In this document: positions 1 through 10,252 of the stretch, in pieces
Layout of the letters: the number at the start of each line of letters is the position of its first letter
Position numbering within the stretch: the first letter of the stretch is position 1
NCBI GenBank assembly: GCA_021464245.1
Contig: JADCRB010000004.1
Location: 1,483,103 to 1,547,102 of the forward strand
DNA length: 64,000 nucleotides
From: Carallia brachiata
Lineage: Eukaryota > Streptophyta > Magnoliopsida > Malpighiales > Rhizophoraceae
Reading direction: 5' to 3'
Translations under genes and position numbers: made by a program
The notes under the pieces: model-generated
Told to the model about the DNA's origin: nothing
Databases searched by the model: none
What the model saw: only the letters and a program-made list of their open reading frames with translations

Positions 1-109
1 GCCATCCCCATCCCAAGTGGACTTCTAACACAGCAATAAACATGGCCTTTAATGACTTGAGTAGATGAGATTAATCATTAGACTTGAGTTTTTTTAATCT
101 GAAACCTTA

Positions 110-1450
110 GGGGCAGTGGTTTAAATTTTTTGTTTTTTATTTATTTTTTACAAAAAAAAATAGGAAATATATTTGTTATTGATTCTGTTTTCTGTTTTTT
201 ATTGAAAAATTAAAAGTGTTTTTCAAAAAAAAAAAACAGAATGGGAAAACAATAAAAATAGCTTTCCGATTTTGTTTTTCACTTTTTTTCCTATACTTTC
301 TCTCACAACTTTTTCTCTCTCTATCCACCCTCTTTATCATATCTCTCTTTACTCATTCTCTCTCTATCCCTCTATATTTTTTCTCTCACTACTCTTTCTC
401 TCTCTACCCATTCTCTCTCTACTCTCTATCTCCTTTTCTATCTCTACCATTCTCTCTCTACCCTCTCTCCCCTTTTTCTATCTCTATCATTCTCTCTCTA
501 CCCTCTCTCCCCTTTTTCTATCTCTACCATTCTCTCTCTACCCTCTCTCTCTCTCTCTTTCTCTCTCTACTCATTCTTTCTCTACCCTCTTTCTCTTTTT
601 TCTCTTTCTACCATTATCTCTACCAATTCTCCCTCTACCCACTCTCTCTCTCTCCTTTTTCTCCCTCAACCATTCTCTCTACTCATTCTCTATGTGCTCC
701 CTCTCTCTTTCTCATTTTTCTCTCTCTACCATTTTTTCTTCTTTTTCTTACTCTATCATTCTCTCTACTCGTTCTCTCTCTGCCCTCTCTCTCTCTTTTT
801 TCTCTCTACCATTCTCTGTCTACCCATATTATCTCTCCTTTTTCTTACTCTACTATTATCTCTCTACTCTCTCTTTCTTCTTTTTTTCTCTCTACTCATT
901 CTCTCTCTCTATCTAGACTCTCTCTCTTTTTTCTTGTTTTACCATTCTCTCTACTCATTCTCTCTCTACGCTGTTTCTCTTATTTTTCTCCCTTTATCAT
1001 TCTCTGTACTCGTTCTTTCTATACTCTCTCTCTTTTCTCTCTCTTTCATTTTCTCTACTCATTCTCTCTCTACCCTCTCTCTCTCATTTTCTTCTCTCTA
1101 CTATTTTATTTACTCATTCTTTCTCTACCCTTTCTCTTTCTGTCATTCTCTCTACTCATTCTCTTTCTTTTCTCATTCTCTCTCCTTTTTCTCTCTCTAC
1201 CATTCTCTTTACTCATTATCTCTCTACCCTCTTTCTTTCTCTCTCTCTTTCTCTCGCTCCCATTTTTCTCTTCCTATTTATATTTTTTTTACTATTTCTC
1301 TCACTATCCTTTTTCTATCTATTTTTTTATTCTTATAAAAAAAACAAAAATTGACAGCAATAAATACAAAAATTCAACAAACAGCAAAAATATAAAAAAC
1401 AGATAATAAAAAACAGAAATAAAAAACTGACAGCGTCTCCAAACAGACCC
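110..1450. mobile_element. Tourist-like (PIF/Harbinger-type) element containing a pyrimidine minisatellite
   Basis: The element is bounded by TTA on both sides (107-109 and 1451-1453), a 3-bp target duplication as in PIF/Harbinger elements. The ends are weakly inverted: the left begins GGGGCAGTGGTTT, and the right, read on the minus strand, begins GGGTCTGTTTGGAG. Next to each end lie matching T-rich stretches of the TTTTTTATT type. No transposase is visible, so it would be non-autonomous. Its size (1341 bp) is explained by the CT-rich repeat inside. The boundaries rest on short, imperfect termini. Confidence 0.5.
290..1325. repeat. ~1 kb CT-rich minisatellite, almost pure pyrimidine on plus strand
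   Basis: The tract is built from variants of CATTCTCTCTCTACC and CTCTTTTTCTCTCTAC. Between about 438 and 560 the copies are nearly identical with a 40-bp period; further on they drift. It yields long stop-free frames rich in Ser, Leu, Phe and Tyr in all three plus frames. That is what a pyrimidine tract produces, so no protein is called. Such strand asymmetry is compatible with triplex (H-DNA) structure. Confidence 0.9.
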
Positions 1451-1453
1451 TTA

Positions 1454-3587
1454 ATATCCAGCAACTCAGACTTGAGTTGAGACACTGAGATCAACCCAAA
1501 ATTTAGCTGCAATTATAAATGAGCCCTAGTTGATATCGATGGGCTCAACTTGTGTGCGGACCCACTTTCTTTCGGCTTTAATATGACCAGCCCATTCGAC
1601 AGCACGGTTCTATTCTGCAAACAGGCCACAAAAGAGAGCTTAACTACCAGACATCAACGGCTAGGCATTGGGTCTGAATATCAATTTATTGTAAGAGAAA
1701 AGTTAGACGGTAATATTTAAAGAGTAATATGGGAGTAATAAATTTTTTTATTAAAAAAATTCAGTAACGATGCTTAAAAGAGTAATGTAAAAATAATAAA
1801 AAATATGAATCAATTACATCTCATTTAACTTTATATATAAATAAAATTTAATATAAATAAATATTTTATTATCGTCTTTTATTATAAAATTTAAGAAGAG
1901 ATGTGTAGTATCAACATCACATTCCTTACTATGTAAGGTTGAAGGGACCAAAAGTCAAATACAGGTGAAGAAAAGCCCGCCACAACTGTCAAAATATGTG
2001 GCCCAATCTAAATATGAATTCTTGAAAAAAAAAAAAAAGAATCAATTTAATGAAATAAATGTGTAGCAAACGCAACTTCATGCATCTGGTTATATTTTTT
2101 TAAATGCACCACTATACAATTATATAATTTGTGACATATAAAAAATATATAATTAATTTATTAATTAATTTTAAATTTAATATATTTTTATAATTTAATT
2201 ATATAAATTTTTTCGTATTAATAATATATATATACCTTTTCTTTTTTTCTAATGAGGGCTGAATGAATACCCTCAAAAGTTATGCCTGTCAACCTAAAAA
2301 GTTTTTAAGTAATTAAATGCATAGCTGGAGAGATGTGATGTATACTATAAACGATTAAATATATATGAACATTATTTTTTTTAATCATAAAAAAAATTTA
2401 TTGTGTGTATATCAGTAATTAAATCTGTAAATTAAAATACATAATAATTATTATTTTCAATGTCTCATTTGATCGTCTTCATAAGAGTAAACTCACAACT
2501 TGAGTATTAATAGAGTCGAGCGTGATTTTATTATTAAAGATCATGATGATTATTGAGTTTGAAATTCAACGCAGATCACAAACTTTTGACACTTTTTTGT
2601 GACTACCCAGTATTTGTCAGGGAAGGACGCAAACGTGAGATTCAAAACTAAATCACCGGTATAAAAATTCGTCAATTTATCATTAAACTACTATTTCAAA
2701 TAAATAATTAATGTATACAAACATAAATGCATATTGATTTAGTGCTTTTCTATTTTTAGTCAATACAAATTCATGATAGTCATAACTATTTAAATACAAT
2801 CACTTGAAGTATACGGCTCACTTTTTTCAAGCGTGCATCGCATGGCTTTTTAAGTTTTTGGGTGGACTAGTACAAACTCTTTTTGGACGTTCAACCACCC
2901 CTTGAGTTCTAATACGTGGTCATAAGCTGTTAGATGTAATAAAACAGCTATAGAAGTGGAGCCCAGCTTAAAAAATAATAAAATTTTTTTGTCAAAAATT
3001 TTGACTTTCTCAAATAAAAATAGCTGATTTGCAATAAGCCAGATGTAATTTATAACATGAGCAAACATATATGTTTTCAATAAATTTATCTTAAATTTTA
3101 TTTCAGTTGAAATTATAATTGATATTTTTTAAATAAAAATTAATAGTTTTAAATATTTATTATTTTTATATTTTAAAAATATCAATTATAATTTCACGTA
3201 AATTAAAAAATTGAGACAAATTTGCCATGATCTCAACTTTTTTTCTTATAACATACATGGACACAAATTGCAATAGACATAACCACACTTTTTTACTAGT
3301 CTGTTGCAAAACACAACCATCTCACTGGAAAACCATATTATCCTGGTTTGTTTTGGCGGGAAATTTCCAAAATTAGAAAAAAAAAAAGGACATAAGTGGA
3401 CCCCATATGCCACGCGTGCTTCGTTTTAGCTTATAGCTAATAATTTTATGAATAGTAATATATAATATAAAATTTTATTTCTTAATTTTTTATAAATTAT
3501 TATTATTAATGACCTGATAATAAATTTTTTAGAATTTTATTTTTATTTTTTAAAATTAAACTCTATATAAATTTAATATTATTTTAA
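1454..3587. other. AT-rich intergenic stretch
   Basis: No gene is recognisable. The sequence is AT-rich, with poly-A/T runs and degenerate repeat-like pieces. One piece at about 2470-2700 resembles 44330-44480 in composition and phrasing. Short open frames here have no family resemblance. Confidence 0.6.
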
Positions 3588-3981
3588 ATTTTAAGTAAAA
3601 GTACATATTTCACTTATTATTTATTCTTCTTTTAAAAACTTCACCAACAATATTTTATTTTTTAAGAATTCACCCTCAACGTTGCCGCTGTTTATCTTTT
3701 TCACTTTTTTCTATTAAAGAGTTGTTAAATTTGTAAGTGACGATAATCAATATCATGTTATCTAATTAAATCATCACATCAGTACAAAGTAATGGTGTGG
3801 CATCCAATAATTTTTTCTAAATTTATTTCAAAAATTTTATCTTTGAAATTCTTTTTTTTTCAAAATTTATTTTTAATAAATAATATAATAATTAAAATAT
3901 TGAAAAGACGTAGAAAACCTTAATTTTCCGTGGACGACATCGACGGCTAGTAAATGGGGCCACCGCCGGCAACCAACTTGG
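3588..3981 (+). repeat. Left arm of long inverted repeat
   Basis: It runs from an AT-rich outer part (TTAAGTAAAAGTACATATTT) to a GC-rich inner part (GGGGCCACCGCCGGCA, then CCAACTTGG). It pairs with 4529-4922. The match was followed by eye along the whole arm. Confidence 0.7.
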
Positions 3982-4528
3982 CCTTCTCTTGTACTTCTTC
4001 TAAACGGTGTCAAACGGAACCCATGGTGAATCCAAGCAAGCCCTCCGGCAGCACCAACACCAATCCTCATTCATCTCAGATCTGAACTGCTTTTTATTAA
4101 GCTTACAAGCACTAAGCCTATTAATTGCAAGTGCAGACCCATCTCGCAGAATCGCCTCATACGAAAATCCTGATCTTGTGGAAACCACGATATTTGCCAT
4201 GTCAAAATTGTTAGTGGTAGCCAGCAAAGGAGATAATTTAACCTTGGCAATGGGTGGTTTTTGGTAAAACCTGAACAAGCTTCTGTCACCTCAACAACTC
4301 AATCAAACTGAAATCATCCTTGCCACTGACATGACTAGCACCAGCCCTCTCCTTCCTCTAGCAGACTACCACCAGCATTCCACAAACCCTAAATCAAAGA
4401 CACAGCAGCACCAATTACACCGGCAACAATGATAATTTCAAGGCTCTTTCTGCTCAGTCCCCCACACTTACCTAGTGGCTCACCGCAGAGCCCGTCGTTC
4501 CCACCGAAATCATCCGCTGGAAACGCCT
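3982..4528 (-). pseudogene. Captured fragment of a BIR2-like LRR receptor kinase gene
   Basis: On the minus strand the insert reads as a decayed piece of a BIR-type (BAK1-interacting) pseudokinase receptor. From about 4522 down there is a GNDGLCG...CGGLS segment, then a hydrophobic IIIVAGVIGAA transmembrane stretch cut by an in-frame TAG. Next come the juxtamembrane and N-lobe, with QKPPIAKVKLSPLLA and ATNNF, and with IVVSTRSG and DGSALA where BIR2 has IIVSTRTG and DGSALAVK. Near 4072 the frame jumps to RIGVGAAGGLAWIHHG. In the parent family about 50 residues separate EMN from this motif, so the copy carries an internal deletion. It lacks the LRRs and the rest of the kinase lobe. The family call is from recalled BIR2-type sequence. 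Confidence 0.72.
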
Positions 4529-4922
4529 CCAAGTTGGCTGCCGGCGGTGGCCCCATGCAGTGGCCGTTGATGTCATCGTCAATGGCAAATTAGAGTTTTC
4601 AAAATTTTTTAATATTTTGATTATCATACTATTTATTAAAATAACTTTTAAAAAAAGGAATTTAAAAATAAAAATTGTGGAGAAAAATTTTTGAAAATTT
4701 ATTGAATGTCACATCATCACTTTATAATAATATAATATTTGAGCAGGACGATATAATATTAACTGTATCGTCATATATTAAATTTAACAATTTATTAATG
4801 AAAAGGATGAAAAAAATTAATGGTGAAATATAGAGGGTGAATTTTGAAAAAATAAATATAATGAATAAATTTTTTTAAAAAAATTATAAATAATAGGTGA
4901 AATTTATATTTTTACTTACATT
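4529..4922 (-). repeat. Right arm of long inverted repeat
   Basis: It is the inverted counterpart of 3588-3981. Reading inward from the outer end it has GTGAAATTTATATTTTTACT-type AT-rich sequence, and its inner end is the complement of the CCAACTTGG block. Confidence 0.7.
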
Positions 4923-5096
4923 TTAAGACATCAAAAAAATTTTATGAAATTTATCGTCATTCTAATCCTATAGTCTGTTTTCTCATTTACCCTTCAGTAA
5001 ATGAACGAGAGGAATAGGAACCCATAAGTTGTACTAGGCTTAATTCTCCGCTTGAAACGAAACGTGAAGGAAAATTTCTTAAATCAATGTTTTTCT

Positions 5097-5903
5097 AAGG
5101 CATAAAACAAAAATTCACCTACAGTTTTTTTGTTTTTTATTCACTTTATTTTTTTTATTAAATTCCACTCTTCATATTAATTTTATAGTTAAAATATGTT
5201 TTTGTCTGTTAACTTGTCATTAACTTACACATATGACGCCACATGACATACCACATCAGATTGAATATCAACTGTCATGTCAGTAAATGAGTACTAACTT
5301 GATAACTTTTAATTTTCTTTGTTTTTTGAAAAATCGTAATTTTATTTTTAAATAATAAAAAAATTTAAAATTTTGGCTTTTAAAAGTAAAAAAAAAATCC
5401 AGAATTTTTGCTTTTAAAAAATAAAAAAAAGAAACATTCAGAATTTTGGTTTCTGAAAACCAAAAAACAAAGAAAAATTTGGTTACTAAAAAAAGAAAAA
5501 TTCAAAATTTCAGTTTTTAAGAAAAATTAAAAATTACGTTTTCTAAAAAAATAAAAATTCAACTTTTAGTTGTAGAAAAAAAAGAAATTTTCTTTTTTAT
5601 TTTTAAAAACCAAAATTTTGAATTTCTTTTTATTAGAAACCAAAATTTTGATTTTTTTTTTGCTTTTTTAGAAAAAAAAATTAGAATTTTTCAAAAAAAA
5701 GAAATTGAAAATTTCCATGTTAGCACTTATTTGCTAATATGACAGATAACGTGACACACTTAGTCTCAGGTACATGTCATGTGTGTAAGTTAACAATAAG
5801 TTAACGGGGTTATGGAATTAACGTGAAGAGTACAATTCAACAAGAAAAATAAAGTGGATAAAAAGTGAAAAATGATGAAATAAGGAGGATGGATTTTTAT
5901 TTT
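5097..5903. mobile_element. Second long-TIR (MULE-like) non-autonomous element
   Basis: Arms of about 210 bp (about 5097-5310 and 5695-5903) are inverted copies. Both contain a CATAAAA.AAAAAT start, a CACTTTATTTTT block, a GTTAACTT.T.ATTAACTTACAC block and a CTGTCAT block. The direct repeat ATGTTTTTCT lies just outside both ends (5087-5096 and 5904-5913), close to the 9-bp duplication expected of Mutator-like elements. The interior is made of AAAATTT/TTTTTAAA-type quasi-repeats and has no coding capacity. Confidence 0.7.
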
Positions 5904-5913
5904 ATGTTTTTCT

Positions 5914-6787
5914 CTTAATGTTCGAGCTAAAAAAATAAATAAATAAATAACAGTTCAAGTAAATGTACGGAAAGAAGCATGGCTTACAAAACCCACAACA
6001 TAGATTGGATGCATCGTGCTTGTAGCACAAGCATAGGGACACGGACCTCGTCATTCCTATTGGTTGTTTTATATTCTAAAACGATGGTCTTTGGCCTCCA
6101 TTTCACAAAGCCATCAAGGTGTGAAAAATCTCATAGCACAAAAAGAAAACACATGATATGATGATAATGAGTTTTCCCTGCTAGTTAATACAAGTTAGTT
6201 TGACAATTTATTGTTATTGCATAGGGAGAAAACATCACTTTTGCACTGGAATTATAATACTTGTAGCAGAGTCACAGTAATTAGCAAACCATTCTCAATG
6301 GTTAATATAGCTAAACAAGACCAGCAACGAGCACATTTGACAGCTGTTAACGGACCGCAAGCCTTTAGGTAACTGAAGCAAAATTTTACATGCTTTTCAC
6401 TGTGATCAGCAATCAATGACTCAATCATGCATTTCCTTTTCTAGTTTAGAATGTAGTCCAGAGATTTTCGGATTGCCAATGTATCCAAAAAATACATTAA
6501 GGAAAGTGCAAAGCCTGTGCAATTAATATCTGTAAGTATCCACAAATCACACCTTCTCCAACAAGGTGATAGGTTTTGCCTTTGAGCTCCATCGTACAAC
6601 CTGTCAAAATTTAAGGAATCGAGAACAGTGCTGCAACAAGACGAGAAAGTCTACAACCTCAATATATATTACCATTCCTAGTATGCACTCGGAATCTCCA
6701 ATCTGCATCTCACTGCCTTCATCTTCTCACCGTGCAAGGCACAATAAAAGCAGTCGTTATGTCCTCCTCAATCTAAAAGTTTAACGT
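5914..6787. other. 3' flank and probable 3' UTR of the PORR gene
   Basis: This follows the minus-strand stop at 6788. It is less AT-rich than the field to its left and contains no convincing open frame. The part nearest 6788 is probably transcribed as 3' UTR. Confidence 0.45.
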
Positions 6788-8126
6788 TCAAGCTGCATCA
6801 GCATCCTGGCATGGATTGTCAATATCACCAATGTCCATATGTCCTGTCCCTCCAGGCAAAATGTCATTTAGACCACTCATTGTCTCCTCGGGCTCAAATT
6901 GCATAACCATCTTTTCCTTCTCAGTGCTGTGATCCTCCGTGTCTGATAAATCGCTGAAAGTATCTATCTTTTTCTTTTTTCCTCTATAACCAACATGGCT
7001 GAGGAGTTTTTCCCTCCAAAGAACCAAAGGGCATTTCTCAATCAGCTCTTGACCTTCATATGCTTCAGTCAAGAATACACTAAACCTCTTCCCCCTCTCA
7101 GAGACATAGAAAATCCCAAAGTGCTTTAAAAGAATTCTCATCAACTTTTGCGGCATCTTGAATTCTTGGCGGAAATGAGTGAGGTGATCAGTCACCAATC
7201 TCTTCTCAATGGTAAAACTAAGCATCTCGTGCATAATGGCAACAGCCCTCTTATCAAATTCTCGCGACCCAGACATTAGTTCGCTAGCATCCGCGTACGG
7301 TGACAAATAAGACCTCTTCTGAAAGTGCTCAAGTTTGCCTCCAATTCTATAAACTTTCTTGAAATTAGGAGGAAACTTCATAGGAAAAGGCAAAGAAAGC
7401 AATCCCGGTTTATGATCACTGGTTTCACTTAACCCCAAAACCTTCTTCTCTAACTCCGTGATAGCCCAAGCAGGATTCCATGACACAAGCTCCAAGCATT
7501 CGAGTCCATCCCGAGACCTCACAACCTTGAATAATTCAGGATAGTTGTGCACCCACTTGCACCTAAAATCCAATGGCAAACCAAAATCCCTCCTGAAATT
7601 GGCAATCTTGTCTATCCAGAGCCGTTTATCAACAGACATCATCAGCAACTAGTAACATATTCAGCAGCTTTGTCAGAATGTTCGGCAATAATTCTCTCTT
7701 CTTCATCCAACAAATCCTCAGCCACTTGTGTCATACCACACCATACAACTCCCCTTTGATCTTTATACAACTCAAAAAGCTTCGGCATTTTCCGAAGGAA
7801 GTCGATCACTTTATGGGGTTTCGGCAAATTGAAAGGTTCCTTTCTCGCTCAAGGTACTTTACAGGGATGACTATCTCCGGCTCTTTCTTCAAGATTTCTA
7901 TTAAAGCCATTACTTTAGACGTTGCCTTCCACTTCTCCTTCACTATTTCGAGATCGTGAACTCTCTTATTGCTGCTCCTGTCTTGAACCCGCTTGCTTGT
8001 GGTCATGAACCTGCTCTGTAACGTCCATTCTCTGTGTGGATATCCTCTCACGGGCATATAAACAAACACTTTCGATTCATTGGCTTTACCCATCAAAACT
8101 AGGCGTCTCCCGATTCGAGTGGCCAT
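6788..8126 (-). CDS. PORR-domain organelle RNA-binding protein (WTF9-like), frame broken twice
   Basis: This is a plant organelle RNA recognition (PORR) protein. Members bind group II introns and promote their splicing in chloroplasts or mitochondria; the closest recalled match is mitochondrial WTF9. The gene has no intron. It starts at ATG 8126 with an Arg-rich, acid-poor N-terminus suited to organelle import, then RFMTTSKRVQDRS and NKRVHDLEIV. PKPHKVIDFLRKMPKLFELY, LMMSVDKRLWIDKIANFRRD and LELVSWNPAW are PORR signatures. An acidic tail precedes the TGA at 6788-6790. Two single-base deletions split it into three frames: near 7826-7831 (between RERNLS and LPKPHK) and near 7645-7650 (between EYVT and LLMMSVD). 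With both bases present the product would be about 446 aa. It is either a pseudogene or an intact gene with two assembly errors; I favour the latter. Confidence 0.85.
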
Positions 8127-9337
8127 TCTTGAATGGTAATCGGAGTCGGAATTTGTTAAATAAGCTTAGCACAACAATTAATTCGACCCCATTTTGTTTC
8201 GTGTCCGGCGAGAAAAGGGGCTCCGGTGGTGTTGACTTTCACCCCCGGCGAAAGCAAACACACAAAAAAAAATAATGCAAACAAACCGGTTTTGATCACC
8301 CGGCAAACAACAAACCCGCCCCGGCATGTTGCAGTCCAGCAGTCCCTTGCCAGTTGGCACCCGATAATGAGCTTGGTTGGCTTTCAGTTGGGCCTTGGCC
8401 TTTTAAAAATTTTAGGCCCTCGTGATCCGCATGAAAGCAACCCCTGAGTTCATAGAAAATATCCTAAAGCCCATTCAGGTTATAGAATTAGACCCTTCTT
8501 TACGCTACAACTTTTGAAGCGGAAGAACTAGCCGATCTAACGGCGTTGGAGGAGGCCCGTTGCCCAAAGTAGCATGAGAATTTAGAGAAAAATCACCTAC
8601 CGTTATAATTTAGTGGTAAGTATTAAAACGTTATTAAATCAAAAATTTTGAATTTGAATATTGTTAAGATATTCAGTGAGACTAAACTTACGTCTGTTTT
8701 AGTGTGATGTATATCGTAACTATTGAGATTCTTTACGCTATTTTGAGGACGAGCACAATGTTCTATGACGAAACTGTCAGTACACCACTCATACTTTCTC
8801 ATTCTAATTATCAAGATTTTAGAGAAAATTAAGTTGAAGTCCTTGATGGGACAATATTTAAAATTTTATTTTTAGGTCTCACATTTTTAATTTTAAGATG
8901 AGTTATGAAATTTATAAAAATATTAAGAGTTACATTTATAAACTTCTTAATAACAAAAAAAAATCATAATTTCAACTTTTTGAGTCATTTTATTATCATC
9001 TTTAAAATAAAGTTAAAAATATAATGATAATAATTACATTGTAATTATCTTATCAGGGAAAACAAAAGTAAGTTTCCATGCTTTTTTTGTTAACCATAAA
9101 AAAGTAGGTTTTCATGATATTACATTTCCATTTATTTATATTATAAATTTAAAAAATTTGAATATGTGATGGATACACAGTGATTTAAATTATTAAATAA
9201 TAGAAGATGTATTAAATTTAAAAAAATAAAAAAATTATTAAATATTATTAGATTAACTGTATGTCTTAATAAACGTATCAACGTAATCTTACTTTTGTAA
9301 ATTAACAAACATAGTCCTAGATGTACACCTATCGGGT
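8127..9337. other. Upstream flank of the PORR gene, then AT-rich intergenic DNA
   Basis: 8127-8450 is GC-richer than its surroundings and should hold the 5' UTR and promoter of the minus-strand PORR gene. I saw no clear TATA box. The rest is AT-rich with degenerate repeat-like text and no gene. Confidence 0.5.
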
Positions 9338-9345
9338 TTTTGAAT

Positions 9346-10244
9346 TAGAGCTGTTCAAAAACCGCCCAATCCGCCTAAAAACTGCCCAATTCACATCAAA
9401 CTGATCCGCATCCACCAAAACAGCAAGAAAAAAATTATCCGCGATTTTAAATTTTTTAAAACCGCCGAAGCGGATTAGTGGCGGTTTCATAATTTTAAAA
9501 ACCGGCGCTAACCGACTCAATCCACCATATATATATATATGTGTGTAGTGTGTGTGTGTGTGTGTAACATATATGATTTTTGTTTTTTAATTTTTCAGAA
9601 ATAACTGGAAATGATCCAATCACTATTAAGGATAAGGAATTTTCAACTATTAATTTCTTTTATTTAGGATAATAAGTATAAATTTTACAACATTTTTAAT
9701 TTGTGTGGATTTAGGTGTTTAAAAATGTTGCTTCTTTGATCCCATAATCTTAGTGCATGTTATAATTCAAAATTGTATTTAAAAATATAAACTTTCGATT
9801 GCTGTTGGTTATTTAAAATTAGTTAAAATTGTACTTATAAGTTTTTGTACATCTCGGTTATACTTAAAGTTGGACTACAAGGTCTTTTATATAATTAGAA
9901 TTTAATCTTTTTGTTACTTGATTGAATGTGAAATTAAATTAGAAAAACCGAAAGCTTGCATTTGGAATTCAATTTTTTATACTAAATTTTCAAATTTTTT
10001 AATTTAATATTTAACTGAAATATTTAAATTTCATTTATATGAATATTTTAAAAAAAAGAAAAAATTCAAAAGACAAGTCTTAAAATTAGCAGAACCGCCT
10101 AAACCTACCCGTCATTTTGTGATTACTTTGGACGGTTTGTACGGTTGGCGGATTGATTATGATTTGAAATTTTCAAACCGTCACTATGGTGGATTGGTTG
10201 CAATTTTTCTTCTAAACTGCCCAAATTGACCCGGGAACACCTTA
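9346..10244. mobile_element. hAT-like non-autonomous element
   Basis: The left end TAGAGCTGTTCAAAAACCGC and the right end, read on the minus strand as TAAGGTGTTCCCGGGTC, are hAT-type termini of the TAGNGNTGTTC class common in plants. The flanks carry an 8-bp target duplication with one mismatch: TTTTGAAT at 9338-9345 and GTTTGAAT at 10245-10252. CCGCC/GGCGG motifs cluster near both ends, as expected of subterminal transposase-binding repeats. The interior is AT-rich, with AT and GT microsatellites at 9530-9565, and has no transposase. Confidence 0.72.
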
Positions 10245-10252
10245 GTTTGAAT

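Larger units (their letters stand above)
3588..4922. mobile_element. Pack-MULE-like element with ~390 bp terminal inverted repeats
   Basis: Two arms of about 394 bp (3588-3981 and 4529-4922) are inverted copies of one another, with many mismatches and small indels. They enclose about 550 bp of more GC-rich DNA that encodes a broken receptor-kinase fragment on the minus strand. Long TIRs around a captured host-gene fragment are the hallmark of Pack-MULEs. No transposase is present. I could not fix a 9-bp target duplication, because the outer ends fade into AT-rich sequence. Confidence 0.65.

Noticed and set aside
216..1406. Open frames of 214-396 codons
   Set aside because: They read a CT-rich minisatellite; several plus frames are open at once and the peptides are only Ser/Leu/Phe/Tyr-type repeats.
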